Shown: positions 56,089 to 64,000 of the stretch, one piece after another
Numbering within the stretch: position 1 is the first letter of the stretch
How the letters are laid out: each line of letters opens with the position of its first letter
NCBI RefSeq assembly: GCF_024169655.1
Contig: NZ_JALJWV010000001.1
Coordinates: forward strand, 997,001 to 1,061,000
DNA: 64,000 bases
Reading direction: 5' to 3'
DNA from: Pseudomonas marginalis
GTDB taxonomy: Bacteria > Pseudomonadota > Gammaproteobacteria > Pseudomonadales > Pseudomonadaceae
Program-made: the position numbers and the translations under genes
Notes under the pieces: model-generated
The model's database searches: none
Seen by the model: the letters and a program-made list of their open reading frames with translations, nothing else
Told to the model about the DNA's origin: nothing

Positions 56089-57609
56089 TTATCTGCCGCG
56101 TCGGAAGAAATACCGGCTCAACAGCGCCAGCCCGCAAGCCCCCACGCCCGCAAACAGCATTGCCCAACCGGCGCCATGGCGTAGCGCCGCCTGGGCATCC
56201 GGACGCGCCAGGCCCATTGATGTCAGCCCCTCCAGCTTGCCCGCTGCAATGTTCTGACTGATGGCGGGCCAATCCCGTGCGGTGGTGGCCGGCAACACCT
56301 CGGCCAGTTGATGACTGATCCCCAGCAAGAGCACCAGGCCCATCAGCGCGATATTGACCGCCAGGGTGATCAGCCGCGCACTGAGGTCGATCCCCGAGGC
56401 CATGCCCGCACGATCCGCCGACACCGAACCGGTGGTGGTGTTGGTGGTCGGTGAGTTGGTCAGCGCCAAGCCCACGCCGGCCATCGCGCAACTGAACAGC
56501 ACCAGCACGATGCTTGGATGCGCGGCGCCATTGGCGGCGGCCATGGCCATAAAGCCCGTGCCCATCACGCCCAGACCCAAAGGGATGATGCGTTCGGCGC
56601 CGTAGCGCAGGGCCAGGCGCTCGGCCAGCGGCGGCACCAGCAAGGTGGGCAGGGTATAGGCGAGCAGGGCGCCGCCGGTGGTCAGGGTGTCGTAGCCCAG
56701 ACCCGCCTGGAAGTACAGCGGCAGGTAGATCATGAACGGCCAGAAGCTGAAGTTCATGCCGATCGACCCCATCAACGCGCCGTTGAAGCGTTGGAGGCGA
56801 AACACCGAGAAGTCGAACATCGGATGGGCGCTGCGCCGCTCAATGAAGATGAACAGCAGCAGCGCGGCCAGCGACAAGCCGGCCCAACCCGGCATGACCG
56901 GTGCACCAAAGCCGTTCTCGGTGCCTTGGGTGATGAAGTAAACCAGCGCAAACACCGACAGCGTCAAGGTGAGCATGCCCGCGATGTCGAGGCGATTGCC
57001 GGCCGGATCGCGCGACTCCTGCACGCTGACATGCAGCAGCACCAATGTCAGCAACGTGAGCGGCACATGCACGAGAAACACCCAGCGCCAGTCCGCCACC
57101 GCCAGGATCAACGCCCCAACCATCGGCCCGAAGCCCAGGCCCAGGCCCGCAATCACGCCCCACACCGCGAATGCCCGCGCCCGCGCCGCCGGCTCACGGA
57201 ACTGGTGCGACAGAATCGCGAACTGGCAGATCATCATCGCCCCGGCGCCCACGCCCTGGACGAAACGCGCCCCGATCAGCAGGGACGCGTCTTCGGCCAG
57301 CCCACAGGCCAGCGAGGCCAAGCCAAACAGCCACAGGCACAGCACCAGCATGCGTCGTCGGCCAAAGCGGTCGGCCAACGTACCGGCAGCCATCAGCACG
57401 CTGGTGCAGGCCAGGGTGTAGGCGTTCATGATCCATTGAGCATCCTGGAAACCGGTGCCCAATTGTTGTTCCAGCGTGGGCAGGATCACCGGCACGCTGG
57501 AGATTTCCAGGCCGAACATCAGCGCCGCGAGGCACACGGCGGTGAGGGCGAGCGCGTTTCTGGCGGTGCTTGATGCGCTGACAGTCGATACAGCGACGGC
57601 GGGAGGCAT
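56089..57609 (-). CDS. DHA2-family MFS drug exporter
   Basis: The 506-residue transporter starts at MPPAVAVSTVS after AGGAAG, with fourteen predicted membrane segments. It has the early GLEISSVPVILPTLEQQLG segment with LADRFGRRR (motif A) and the motif-C-like MVGALI. It is likely an H+-coupled multidrug exporter of the EmrB/QacA type. It is divergent from a LysR regulator, which is likely to control it. Confidence 0.9.
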   Translation of the reverse strand: MPPAVAVSTVSASSTARNALALTAVCLAALMFGLEISSVPVILPTLEQQLGTGFQDAQWIMNAYTLACTSVLMAAGTLADRFGRRRMLVLCLWLFGLASLACGLAEDASLLIGARFVQGVGAGAMMICQFAILSHQFREPAARARAFAVWGVIAGLGLGFGPMVGALILAVADWRWVFLVHVPLTLLTLVLLHVSVQESRDPAGNRLDIAGMLTLTLSVFALVYFITQGTENGFGAPVMPGWAGLSLAALLLFIFIERRSAHPMFDFSVFRLQRFNGALMGSIGMNFSFWPFMIYLPLYFQAGLGYDTLTTGGALLAYTLPTLLVPPLAERLALRYGAERIIPLGLGVMGTGFMAMAAANGAAHPSIVLVLFSCAMAGVGLALTNSPTTNTTTGSVSADRAGMASGIDLSARLITLAVNIALMGLVLLLGISHQLAEVLPATTARDWPAISQNIAAGKLEGLTSMGLARPDAQAALRHGAGWAMLFAGVGACGLALLSRYFFRRGR

Positions 57610-57715
57610 GGGGTCTTCCTTTCGAGAGGGGGAGCGTGTCATTCTCGCGGGAAGTGGATTCTTTATTCGTGACAAATTTTCCTTCAATCAGGGAATCAAA
57701 GGCGACAATTACAGC

Positions 57716-58627
57716 ATGGCCACCCCACGTTTTGATGGCGTTGAACTCTTTCTGCAGATCGTCGAGAGCGGCAACCTGACCGAAGCCGCCGAACGGCTGA
57801 ACCTCACCCGTTCGGCCGTGGGCAAAGGCTTGGCGCGACTCGAGGCGCGCCTGGGTACGTGCCTGTTGCAGCGCTCCACCCGCCGCCAGCGTTTGACCGA
57901 GGACGGGCAGGCCTATTACGAGCATTGCCTGCGCGCGCTGGCCGAGCTGGAAGCGGCCGAATCGGTGCTGGAAAGCGGTCGGCAGCAGCCTCGCGGGCGC
58001 TTGAGGGCGAGCTTGCCGCTGGCTTTCGGGCATCACTACGCGGCGCCGGCGCTGTGGGGCCTGCTGGATCGGTTTGCGCAGTTGGAGATTGATATTTCGT
58101 TTTCTGACCGGCTGATCGACGTGGCCCAGGAAGGCTTCGACCTGGCGGTGCGCATCGGCGCGTTACCCGACACCGACCGCCTGAGCGCGCGGCGCCTGGG
58201 CGAGCAGGCCATCGGCCTGGCGGCAGCCCCGGCGTATTTGCAGCGTGTCGGGCGAATCGAGCGTCTTGAGGATTTGGCCGGACATCGCGGCATTGCCTAC
58301 CGCTGCACTGCGCCGCGCCTGGAGTGGCAGCTCAACGACGCCCAGGGCCGCCCGCACCGTGTGCAGGTCGCGTCGCCGCTGATGATGGACGACCTCCAGG
58401 CCGTGGCCGATGCTGCCATCGCCGGCGTGGGCCTGGCCTGGTTGCCGAGTTGGCTGATTGCGCACTATGTGCTGCGCGGGCAACTGGAAGCGGTACTGCC
58501 GAGCTACCGCGAGCAGCCCGCGCCGATCCATGTGATCTGGCCCACGGCGGCGCACATGCCGGCCAAGACGCGCTGCGCCATCGACGCCTTGGTCGCGGGC
58601 ACCCCGAGTTGCCTGGCGGGCAGTTAG
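57716..58627 (+). CDS. LysR-family regulator
   Basis: The 303-residue regulator has an N-terminal winged helix (FLQIVESGNLTEAAERLNLTRSAVGKGLARLEARLG) and a LysR substrate-binding domain (LEIDISFSDRLIDVAQEGFDLAVRIG). The start at 57716 gives the usual length; the reading frame remains open upstream. It is divergent from the MFS exporter gene. The effector is unknown. Confidence 0.9.
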   Translation: MATPRFDGVELFLQIVESGNLTEAAERLNLTRSAVGKGLARLEARLGTCLLQRSTRRQRLTEDGQAYYEHCLRALAELEAAESVLESGRQQPRGRLRASLPLAFGHHYAAPALWGLLDRFAQLEIDISFSDRLIDVAQEGFDLAVRIGALPDTDRLSARRLGEQAIGLAAAPAYLQRVGRIERLEDLAGHRGIAYRCTAPRLEWQLNDAQGRPHRVQVASPLMMDDLQAVADAAIAGVGLAWLPSWLIAHYVLRGQLEAVLPSYREQPAPIHVIWPTAAHMPAKTRCAIDALVAGTPSCLAGS

Positions 58628-58670
58628 GTTTTGCCTTCAGGCAGGTGATTCATCCGTTCTCTTTTGCTTA

Positions 58671-58690
58671 TGAGAATATTTATCATTAAT
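58671..58690 (+). promoter_or_regulatory. Fur box of the PepSY-FecIR operon
   Basis: TGAGAATATTTATCATTAAT closely follows the Fur consensus GATAATGATAATCATTATC read as three hexamers. It lies 32 bases before the first start codon, consistent with iron repression of the whole cluster. Confidence 0.8.
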
Positions 58691-58721
58691 ATTGCGCTCT
58701 GATGAACCTGGCGCTTCCTGC

Positions 58722-59024
58722 ATGAAAAGCAAAACCTCGTTTCCCGCCGCTTACCGCCTCGCTGTCACGTCACGCGCATTGGCCGCTGTGCTCGGCGGCT
58801 ATCTGATGGCGTCCCTGGCCGCCATCTGCCTGGCGCTGTGGCTGCCCACGTCCCGCGCCGATGCGGTGATCACCGGGATGATGAGTTCGTTTGTGTTCTA
58901 CCTGTTGGCGGTGCTGTGGTGCTTTGCCTGCCGCACGGCTTGGCGTGCGTGGTGTGGCGTGATGTTGCCGAGCGCGTTGTTCGCGACCTTGGCGGGTGTG
59001 GGTGTATGGATGGCACGCACATGA
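58722..59024 (+). CDS. DUF3649 membrane protein, iron-uptake accessory
   Basis: The 100-residue inner-membrane protein has three hydrophobic segments and starts at MKSKTSFPAAYRLA. Its stop overlaps the PepSY gene start by four bases. DUF3649 proteins occur with PepSY and DUF3325 genes in TonB/FecIR iron clusters. Its function is unproven; related FpvH/J/K-like proteins assist siderophore-iron release. Confidence 0.82.
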   Translation: MKSKTSFPAAYRLAVTSRALAAVLGGYLMASLAAICLALWLPTSRADAVITGMMSSFVFYLLAVLWCFACRTAWRAWCGVMLPSALFATLAGVGVWMART

Positions 59025-60595
59025 AAGAAGGTTTTCGCCAGGCGATGGCCTGGTTGCACACCTGGGCCGGACTGATCTTTGGCTGGCTGCTGTTTGCGAT
59101 TTTTCTGACGGGCACCTTGTCGTATTTCAAAGATGAAATCAGCCATTGGACCCAGCCCGAAGTGCAGGCCCACCCGTTGGACGATGGGCGCAGCCTCGCG
59201 GTAGCCCAAGCCTACTTGCAACAGCAGGCGCCCAACGCTGCACGCTGGTTTATCACCTTGCCGGACAGCCGCGACCCTGGCCTGTCGGTGATGTGGCAAG
59301 ACAAGGTCGACCCCGGCAAACGCGGTGACTTCATCCAGAAAGTCCTCGACCCGGTCAGCGGCCAAGCCGTGCAGGTCCGTGAAAGCAAGGGCGGCGAGTT
59401 CTTCTATCGCTTCCACTTCCAGTTGCAAATGCCGCATCCCTGGGGCCGCTGGTTATCCACCCTTGCCGCGATGGTGATGTTTGTCGCATTGATCACCGGC
59501 ATCATCACCCACAAAAAAATCTTCAAGGACTTCTTCACCTTCCGCCCTCGCAAGGGCCAGCGCTCCTGGCTCGACGGGCATAACGCAGTGGGCGTACTGG
59601 TGCTGCCGTTTCATTTGATGATCACCTACAGCAGCCTGGTGATCTTCATGAGCTTGGTCATGCCGGCCCCCATCGTGGCCTCTTACGGCAACGACAGTCG
59701 GGCCTTCTTCAACGATGTGTTTCCCTCCACCGACAACGCGCCGGCGCTCGGCCAGCCCGGCACCTTGTTGCCGTTGCTGCCGATGTACGAGCAGGCGCGG
59801 GCGCAGTGGGCGGGTGGGCATGTGGGGCGGCTGGCGGTGAATAACCCAAGTGACGTGAACGCCTCGGTCAATGTGTTCCGCGCCGGCGCCGACCGCGTGG
59901 TGCATGATTTCGGCAGCACCGTGTCGTTCAACGGCAGCACCGGCGAACTGCTGCGGGTCAGCGCCGAGCAATCGCTGCCGGCGGCGATCAGCGGCAGTTT
60001 TTATGGCCTGCACATGGGCCATTTCGCCGGTCCGGTGTTGCGCTGGCTGTACTTTATCTGCGGGCTGGCGGGCACGGCGATGATTGGCACCGGGCTGGTG
60101 ATCTGGCTCGGCAAGCGCCAACTCAAGCACGCCAAAACCGGGGGTATGCCGTTTGAGCTGCGTCTGGTGCAAGTGCTGAATATCGCCAGCATGTCCGGGT
60201 TGTTGCTCGCCATTGCGGCGTTCTTCTGGGCCAACCGTTTGCTGCCGGTGAGCGTTGCCGAGCGTTCCGACTGGGAAGTGCAGGTCTTCTTTATCGTCTG
60301 GGGCCTGAGCCTGTTGCACGCCGTGCTGCGTCGAGGGCGCCAGGCCTGGGTCGAGCAACTGAGCGTTGGCGCACTGTTGTTTAGCGCGATCCCTCTGCTC
60401 AACGCGCTGACCACCTCGAACCACCTGGGCGTGTCGCTGGCGACGGGCGACTGGGCCATGGCCGGCTTCGACCTGACGTGCCTGGGCAGCGGTGTGTTTC
60501 TCGCCTGGGCCGCCTGGAAAATGCACCGTCGCACGGCGCCCCAACCCAAGGTCGAAAGGGCACGCCCGCTCAATCTCAAATCGGAGGCGCACTGA
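59021..60595 (+). CDS. PepSY-associated membrane protein, probable ferric-siderophore reductase
   Basis: The 524-residue inner-membrane protein has the N-terminal pattern AMAWLHTWAGLIFGWLLFAIFLTGTLSYFKDE and further membrane segments with conserved histidines (ITHKKIFKDFFTFR, GHNAVGVLVLPFHLMITYSS, LHMGHFAGPVLRWLYF). PepSY_TM proteins such as FpvG and FoxB reduce ferric siderophores in the periplasm, and the same role is inferred. It is followed immediately by the DUF3325 gene. Confidence 0.88.
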   Translation: MKEGFRQAMAWLHTWAGLIFGWLLFAIFLTGTLSYFKDEISHWTQPEVQAHPLDDGRSLAVAQAYLQQQAPNAARWFITLPDSRDPGLSVMWQDKVDPGKRGDFIQKVLDPVSGQAVQVRESKGGEFFYRFHFQLQMPHPWGRWLSTLAAMVMFVALITGIITHKKIFKDFFTFRPRKGQRSWLDGHNAVGVLVLPFHLMITYSSLVIFMSLVMPAPIVASYGNDSRAFFNDVFPSTDNAPALGQPGTLLPLLPMYEQARAQWAGGHVGRLAVNNPSDVNASVNVFRAGADRVVHDFGSTVSFNGSTGELLRVSAEQSLPAAISGSFYGLHMGHFAGPVLRWLYFICGLAGTAMIGTGLVIWLGKRQLKHAKTGGMPFELRLVQVLNIASMSGLLLAIAAFFWANRLLPVSVAERSDWEVQVFFIVWGLSLLHAVLRRGRQAWVEQLSVGALLFSAIPLLNALTTSNHLGVSLATGDWAMAGFDLTCLGSGVFLAWAAWKMHRRTAPQPKVERARPLNLKSEAH

Positions 60596-60922
60596 ATGTT
60601 GCTCGCATGGTTGATGTGCTACGCCGGGTTTACCGCACTGTGCCTGTCCACCGACCGTCACCATGGCGAACTGCTGCACAGCAAGCCGTCGCCGCGTCGT
60701 CGCTTGGGGTTGCGCGTGGCTGGCGGGTGGCTGCTGACGCTATCGATCTGGCCGGCGGTGGCCGCCACGGGCTGGGCCCAGGGGCTGGTGGAGTGGTGCG
60801 CGGTGTTGATGCTCAGCGCGCTGCTGCTGGTGCTGCTGTTGCCGTATCGGCCAAGGTTGGCCTTGAGCTTGGCGGGCGTTGGCCTGCTGGCCAGCCCCGT
60901 CGCGGCCTTCGCCACCCTGTGA
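60596..60922 (+). CDS. DUF3325 membrane protein
   Basis: The 108-residue inner-membrane protein has three hydrophobic segments and the conserved CLSTDRHHGELL near the N terminus. It starts directly after the PepSY gene stop. The family is small and of unknown function, found in iron-uptake operons with PepSY proteins. Confidence 0.83.
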   Translation: MLLAWLMCYAGFTALCLSTDRHHGELLHSKPSPRRRLGLRVAGGWLLTLSIWPAVAATGWAQGLVEWCAVLMLSALLLVLLLPYRPRLALSLAGVGLLASPVAAFATL

Positions 60923-60929
60923 GCCGCGC

Positions 60930-61508
60930 ATGATGATCAGTACGCCACCGGAACCCCAGGACAGCCAGCCCGCTGACGCGGCGGGTGGGCGTGCGCATTT
61001 CCTGCAGGTGTTTTTGTCCCAGCGCTCGCAAATGGAAGCGCTGGTCAGCCGGCGCGTGGGCTGTCGTGCCACGGCGGCCGACCTGGTGCAGGACTTGTTC
61101 CTGCGCTTCTGGCGCCGGCCGCTGGTGCAGGTCGAAGAACTCAGCACGTACCTGCTGCGCTGCGCCGGCAATATCGCCATCGACCACTTGCGCAGTGAAA
61201 GCGCGCGGGTGCGCAGCAACGAAGGCTGGTTGCCCGAGCAGCAGGACAATCAGGGCTCCGAGCCCCAGGCTGCGCTGGAGGCCGGCAACGACCTGCGTCA
61301 CGTCGAAGCCGCCTTGCGCAGCTTGCCCGAGCGTACCCGCCAGATCTTCCTGCTCAACCGCATCCACGGCCGCAAGTACGCGCAAATCGCCAAGGCCATG
61401 GGGCTGTCCCAAAGTGCCGTGGAAAAACATATGATGCGTGCCCTCGAAGCCTGCAAAGCCAGCCTTCGTGAGCCATCGCCTCCACGCTCGCCAGGGAAAG
61501 CACCGTGA
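60930..61508 (+). CDS. FecI-type ECF sigma factor
   Basis: The 192-residue iron-starvation sigma factor has region 2 (VGCRATAADLVQDLFLRFW, IAIDHLRSE) and region 4 (SLPERTRQIFLLNRIHGRKYAQIAKAMGLSQSAVEKHMMRAL). It starts seven bases after the DUF3325 stop and overlaps the FecR gene by four bases. It should direct a TonB receptor gene in response to a signal relayed by FecR. Confidence 0.9.
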   Translation: MMISTPPEPQDSQPADAAGGRAHFLQVFLSQRSQMEALVSRRVGCRATAADLVQDLFLRFWRRPLVQVEELSTYLLRCAGNIAIDHLRSESARVRSNEGWLPEQQDNQGSEPQAALEAGNDLRHVEAALRSLPERTRQIFLLNRIHGRKYAQIAKAMGLSQSAVEKHMMRALEACKASLREPSPPRSPGKAP

Positions 61509-62482
61509 ACGTCACCCCGACGCCCGACCAGCAACAGGCCGCACTGGCTTGGCTGAGCCTGTTGCACGACCAGCCCAGCAGCGGCGACCAGGCCACCTTC
61601 AGCCGTTGGCTGCAGGCCGACCCGGCGCATGTCCAGGCCTATTCCCAGGCCCAATTGCTTTGGGAGTTGAGCGAAGTACCGGCGCGCAAACTGGCGGATG
61701 AAGACGCGCTGGCCTTGCAGGGCTACCTGAATGCGATGCACACCTCGAAACGCTCGCGGGTCATGCGCGGGGCCGGCGCGCTGGCGATGGCCGCGTGCCT
61801 GCTGGTGATGCTGTCGATGGGCGCCGGCTGGCAACCGTCGCGTTGGGTCGAGGACTTCGGCGCGGATTACGTCACGGCGCCGGGCGAGGTGAAAACCGTG
61901 ACCCTGGCCGATCAATCCCACGTCACCCTGGATGCCGACAGCGCCATCGCTGTGGATTTCAGCCAGGGTGAGCGGCATGTCCAACTGCGTCGCGGTGCGG
62001 GCTTTTTCAGCGTGACTCACACCGGCGCGGCATTTGTGGTGGAAGCGGGCAGCGGTGAAACGCGGGTGCTGGGCACGCAGTTCGAAGTGCGCCTGCAACC
62101 GGCGGGCGCGCAGGTGACGGTGTTGTCGGGGCGGGTCGGCGTCACACCGGCCAAGCAGGGGCAGCAGCAAATTCTTACGGCGGGTCAGCAAGTGGCCTAC
62201 GCCGATGGCGTCGCCGAACCCTGGCACGCGGTCAACAGCGAAGCACGCCTGGCCTGGCGCGACGGCTGGCTCAACTACTACAAGGCGCCGCTGGCCGAGG
62301 TGATCGAGGATCTGCAGCGTTACTACCCTGGGCGCATCCTGCTGCTCAACGACGAAGTGGGCGCCCGGCGTGTCAGTGGCAGCTTCCCGAGTAACGATCC
62401 GCACGCCGTACTGAATGCGTTGCAGGCGGTGCTGGGGTTCGAGCAGCACACGGTGTTGGGACGGATGATTGTGGTGCGCTGA
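61505..62482 (+). CDS. FecR-type anti-sigma/signalling protein
   Basis: The 325-residue single-pass protein starts at GTG. A cytosolic N-terminal domain (LAWLSLLHDQPSSGDQATFSRWL) is followed by a membrane segment (about 85-100), a periplasmic FecR domain and a C-terminal STN-interacting region (YYKAPLAEVIEDLQRYYPG). It receives the signal from a TonB receptor STN domain. The receptor gene is not immediately downstream; a receptor with an STN domain lies at 43574-45988. Confidence 0.9.
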   Translation: MNVTPTPDQQQAALAWLSLLHDQPSSGDQATFSRWLQADPAHVQAYSQAQLLWELSEVPARKLADEDALALQGYLNAMHTSKRSRVMRGAGALAMAACLLVMLSMGAGWQPSRWVEDFGADYVTAPGEVKTVTLADQSHVTLDADSAIAVDFSQGERHVQLRRGAGFFSVTHTGAAFVVEAGSGETRVLGTQFEVRLQPAGAQVTVLSGRVGVTPAKQGQQQILTAGQQVAYADGVAEPWHAVNSEARLAWRDGWLNYYKAPLAEVIEDLQRYYPGRILLLNDEVGARRVSGSFPSNDPHAVLNALQAVLGFEQHTVLGRMIVVR

Positions 62483-62833
62483 TTACTTCAGCGCCGCCAT
62501 GATCGCGTCGGGGCTGTAATCGCGAATCAACGTGCCATTCACGTCCACAAACGGAATCCCACCACCGCCCAATGCCTCATAGGCCTTGCGCGCTGCGGCG
62601 TCTTTGTCGATATCGAACGCCTGGTACGGAATACCTTTCTGGTCGAGGAAGCGGCGGATCTGTTTGCAGTAGCCACACCACTCGGTCGAATAGAGCACCA
62701 CGCGCGCCGAGGCCCGCGTCTGCTCGGCGACCACCTGGGACGGGTTGAACAGCCGTTCGACCTTGCCCCAGTTCTGGATCACTACCACCACCAGCAACAC
62801 CAGCAGGACTTTTTTAAAGACCCCGCCGAGCAT
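62483..62833 (-). CDS. Membrane-anchored glutaredoxin-like protein
   Basis: The 116-residue protein has an N-terminal hydrophobic anchor (about 6-20) and a glutaredoxin fold with the CGYC active site (TEWCGYCKQI), IPFVDVNG (cis-Pro) and a GG-type helix cap. It presumably reduces protein disulfides or glutathione mixed disulfides near the membrane. Its start overlaps the ndpA stop as TGATG, so it is cotranslated with the nucleoid protein gene upstream. Confidence 0.88.
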   Translation of the reverse strand: MLGGVFKKVLLVLLVVVVIQNWGKVERLFNPSQVVAEQTRASARVVLYSTEWCGYCKQIRRFLDQKGIPYQAFDIDKDAAARKAYEALGGGGIPFVDVNGTLIRDYSPDAIMAALK

Positions 62834-63837
62834 CAGTTACGGCGCTTGAGCTGGTCGGTCAGTTGGGTCGGCAGGCCTTTGATGATCAGGGTGCCGGCGG
62901 CTTCGTCGTACTCGATCTTGTCGCCCAGAAGGTGCGCTTCAAAACTGATCGACAGCCCCTCGGCGCGCCCGGTGAAGCGGCGGAACTGGTTGAGGGTGCG
63001 TTTGTCGGCCGGGATCTCCGGCGACAGGCCGTAGTCTTTGTTACGGATATGGTCGTAGAACGCCTTAGGCCGATCTTCATCGATCAAACCCGACAATTCT
63101 TCCAGGCCCATCGGCTCGCCGAGCTTGGCCTGGCTGCTGGCGTAGTCCACCAGGGTCTTGGTTTTTTCGCGGGCAGTTTCGTCGGGCAGGTCCTCGCTTT
63201 CAACGAAGTCGCTGAACGCCTTGAGCAGGGTGCGGGTTTCGCCTGGGCCGTCGACGCCTTCCTGGCAACCGATGAAATCGCGGAAGTATTCCGAGACTTT
63301 CTTGCCATTCTTGCCTTTGATAAACGAGATGTACTGCTTGGACTGCTTGTTGTTCTGCCACTCGGACACGTTGATCCGCGCCGCCAGGTGCAATTGGCCC
63401 AGGTCGAGGTGGCGCGATGGGGTCACGTCCAGTTCGTCGGTGACCGCCACGCCTTCGCTGTGGTGCAGCAGGGCGATGGCCAGGTAGTCGGTCATGCCTT
63501 GCTGGTAGTGGGCAAACAGCACGTGGCCGCCGGTGGACAGGTTGGACTCTTCCATCAGCTTCTGCAGGTGTTCGACGGCGGTGCGGCTGAACGTGGTGAA
63601 ATCCTGGCCACCCTCGAAATACTCCTTCAACCAGCCGCTGAACGGGTGCGCGCCCGACTCGGCATGGAAGAAACCCCAGGCCTTGCCTTGTTTGGCGTTG
63701 TAGCTCTCGTTGAGGTCGGCAAGCATGTTCTCGATCGCGGCCGACTCGGCAAGCTCGGAGTCGCGGGCGTGGAGAACTGCGGGTGTGCCGTCGGGTTTTT
63801 TGTCGATCAGGTGGACGATGCAATGACGGATCGGCAT
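62833..63837 (-). CDS. ndpA: NdpA (YejK), nucleoid-associated protein
   Basis: The 334-residue nucleoid protein starts at [17 protein letters not shown]; an upstream in-frame start would add 23 residues with no known counterpart. It is found in the nucleoid of gamma-proteobacteria, and its precise role is unknown. Family segments include [27 protein letters not shown] and [21 protein letters not shown]. It is followed by the glutaredoxin-like gene in an overlapping operon. Confidence 0.93.
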   Translation of the reverse strand: MPIRHCIVHLIDKKPDGTPAVLHARDSELAESAAIENMLADLNESYNAKQGKAWGFFHAESGAHPFSGWLKEYFEGGQDFTTFSRTAVEHLQKLMEESNLSTGGHVLFAHYQQGMTDYLAIALLHHSEGVAVTDELDVTPSRHLDLGQLHLAARINVSEWQNNKQSKQYISFIKGKNGKKVSEYFRDFIGCQEGVDGPGETRTLLKAFSDFVESEDLPDETAREKTKTLVDYASSQAKLGEPMGLEELSGLIDEDRPKAFYDHIRNKDYGLSPEIPADKRTLNQFRRFTGRAEGLSISFEAHLLGDKIEYDEAAGTLIIKGLPTQLTDQLKRRN

Positions 63838-64000
63838 AGGCTTCTCGGCTGGTTGATAGGGGAGCGGTTGGCCTCCCCGAAAAGTCGCCCAGTGTACCGC
63901 ACCCATTGGCCAAGACGTGCTTTGAAGGTGTTTTGGAAGGCCTCCGACGGGCCATATGCCTTTTTTTCACGGTTTAGAGCGATAAAGCTGACCAAATGGG

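Noticed and set aside
63838..64000. Start of another gene at the right edge
   Set aside because: The open frames here lack a ribosome binding site or recognisable residues; this is probably the ndpA promoter region.

Overview
The window is GC-rich chromosomal DNA whose gene content, codon use and repeats point to a Pseudomonas of the fluorescens group. It has a complete alginate operon, an aapJQMP amino-acid transporter, homogentisate catabolism genes, and paired REP elements with cores like GGGGGCTTGCCCCC that are typical of P. fluorescens-type genomes. No rRNA, tRNA, CRISPR array, prophage or insertion sequence was seen.

Layout. Positions 1-15279 hold the alginate operon on the minus strand, in transcription order algD, alg8, alg44, algK, algE, algG, algX, algL, algI, algJ, algF, algA (algA runs off the left edge). 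It covers precursor oxidation, polymerisation, epimerisation, acetylation, lyase trimming and export. A candidate AlgU promoter lies about 480 bases before algD, and two REPINs and a perfect 17-bp hairpin sit between genes of the operon. Positions 16180-23552 are housekeeping genes: yaaA, a secreted NodB-like protein with altered motifs, a PIN-PhoH protein, moaCDE, rhlB and the esterase estB. Positions 23687-28120 are aapJQMP with a good sigma-54 promoter, an intercistronic stem-loop and a terminator. An mqsRA toxin-antitoxin pair with its palindromic operator follows (28132-28967), then a GntR regulator with a CynX-type transporter.

Positions 30999-39505 are the most distinctive part. This is a nine-gene minus-strand chaperone-usher fimbrial operon whose subunits all belong to the poorly characterised DUF1120 family. 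It has five single-domain subunits, a chaperone, an usher, a two-domain protein that looks like the tip adhesin, and a last single-domain subunit. Two response regulators, REC-Hpt and NarL-type, are transcribed divergently from it with no adjacent histidine kinase. The spacer holds imperfect inverted repeats.

Positions 41669-48314 carry an NTF2-like protein, a GIY-YIG protein, a GST, a TonB-dependent receptor with a signalling domain, a PBP4-type peptidase and an IclR regulator. The regulator is divergent from hmgA-fahA-maiA (tyrosine/phenylalanine degradation). Then come a SirB1-type protein, a Leu/Glu dehydrogenase-family protein whose expected catalytic lysine is cysteine, SOS-controlled yebG, a PsiE-family protein, a DUF3509 protein and an HPF-like protein. 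After these are an MFS exporter with a divergent LysR regulator, a Fur-boxed DUF3649-PepSY-DUF3325-FecI-FecR iron operon, and a membrane-anchored glutaredoxin with ndpA.

All assignments come from reading motifs and recalled family features. No database search was run.
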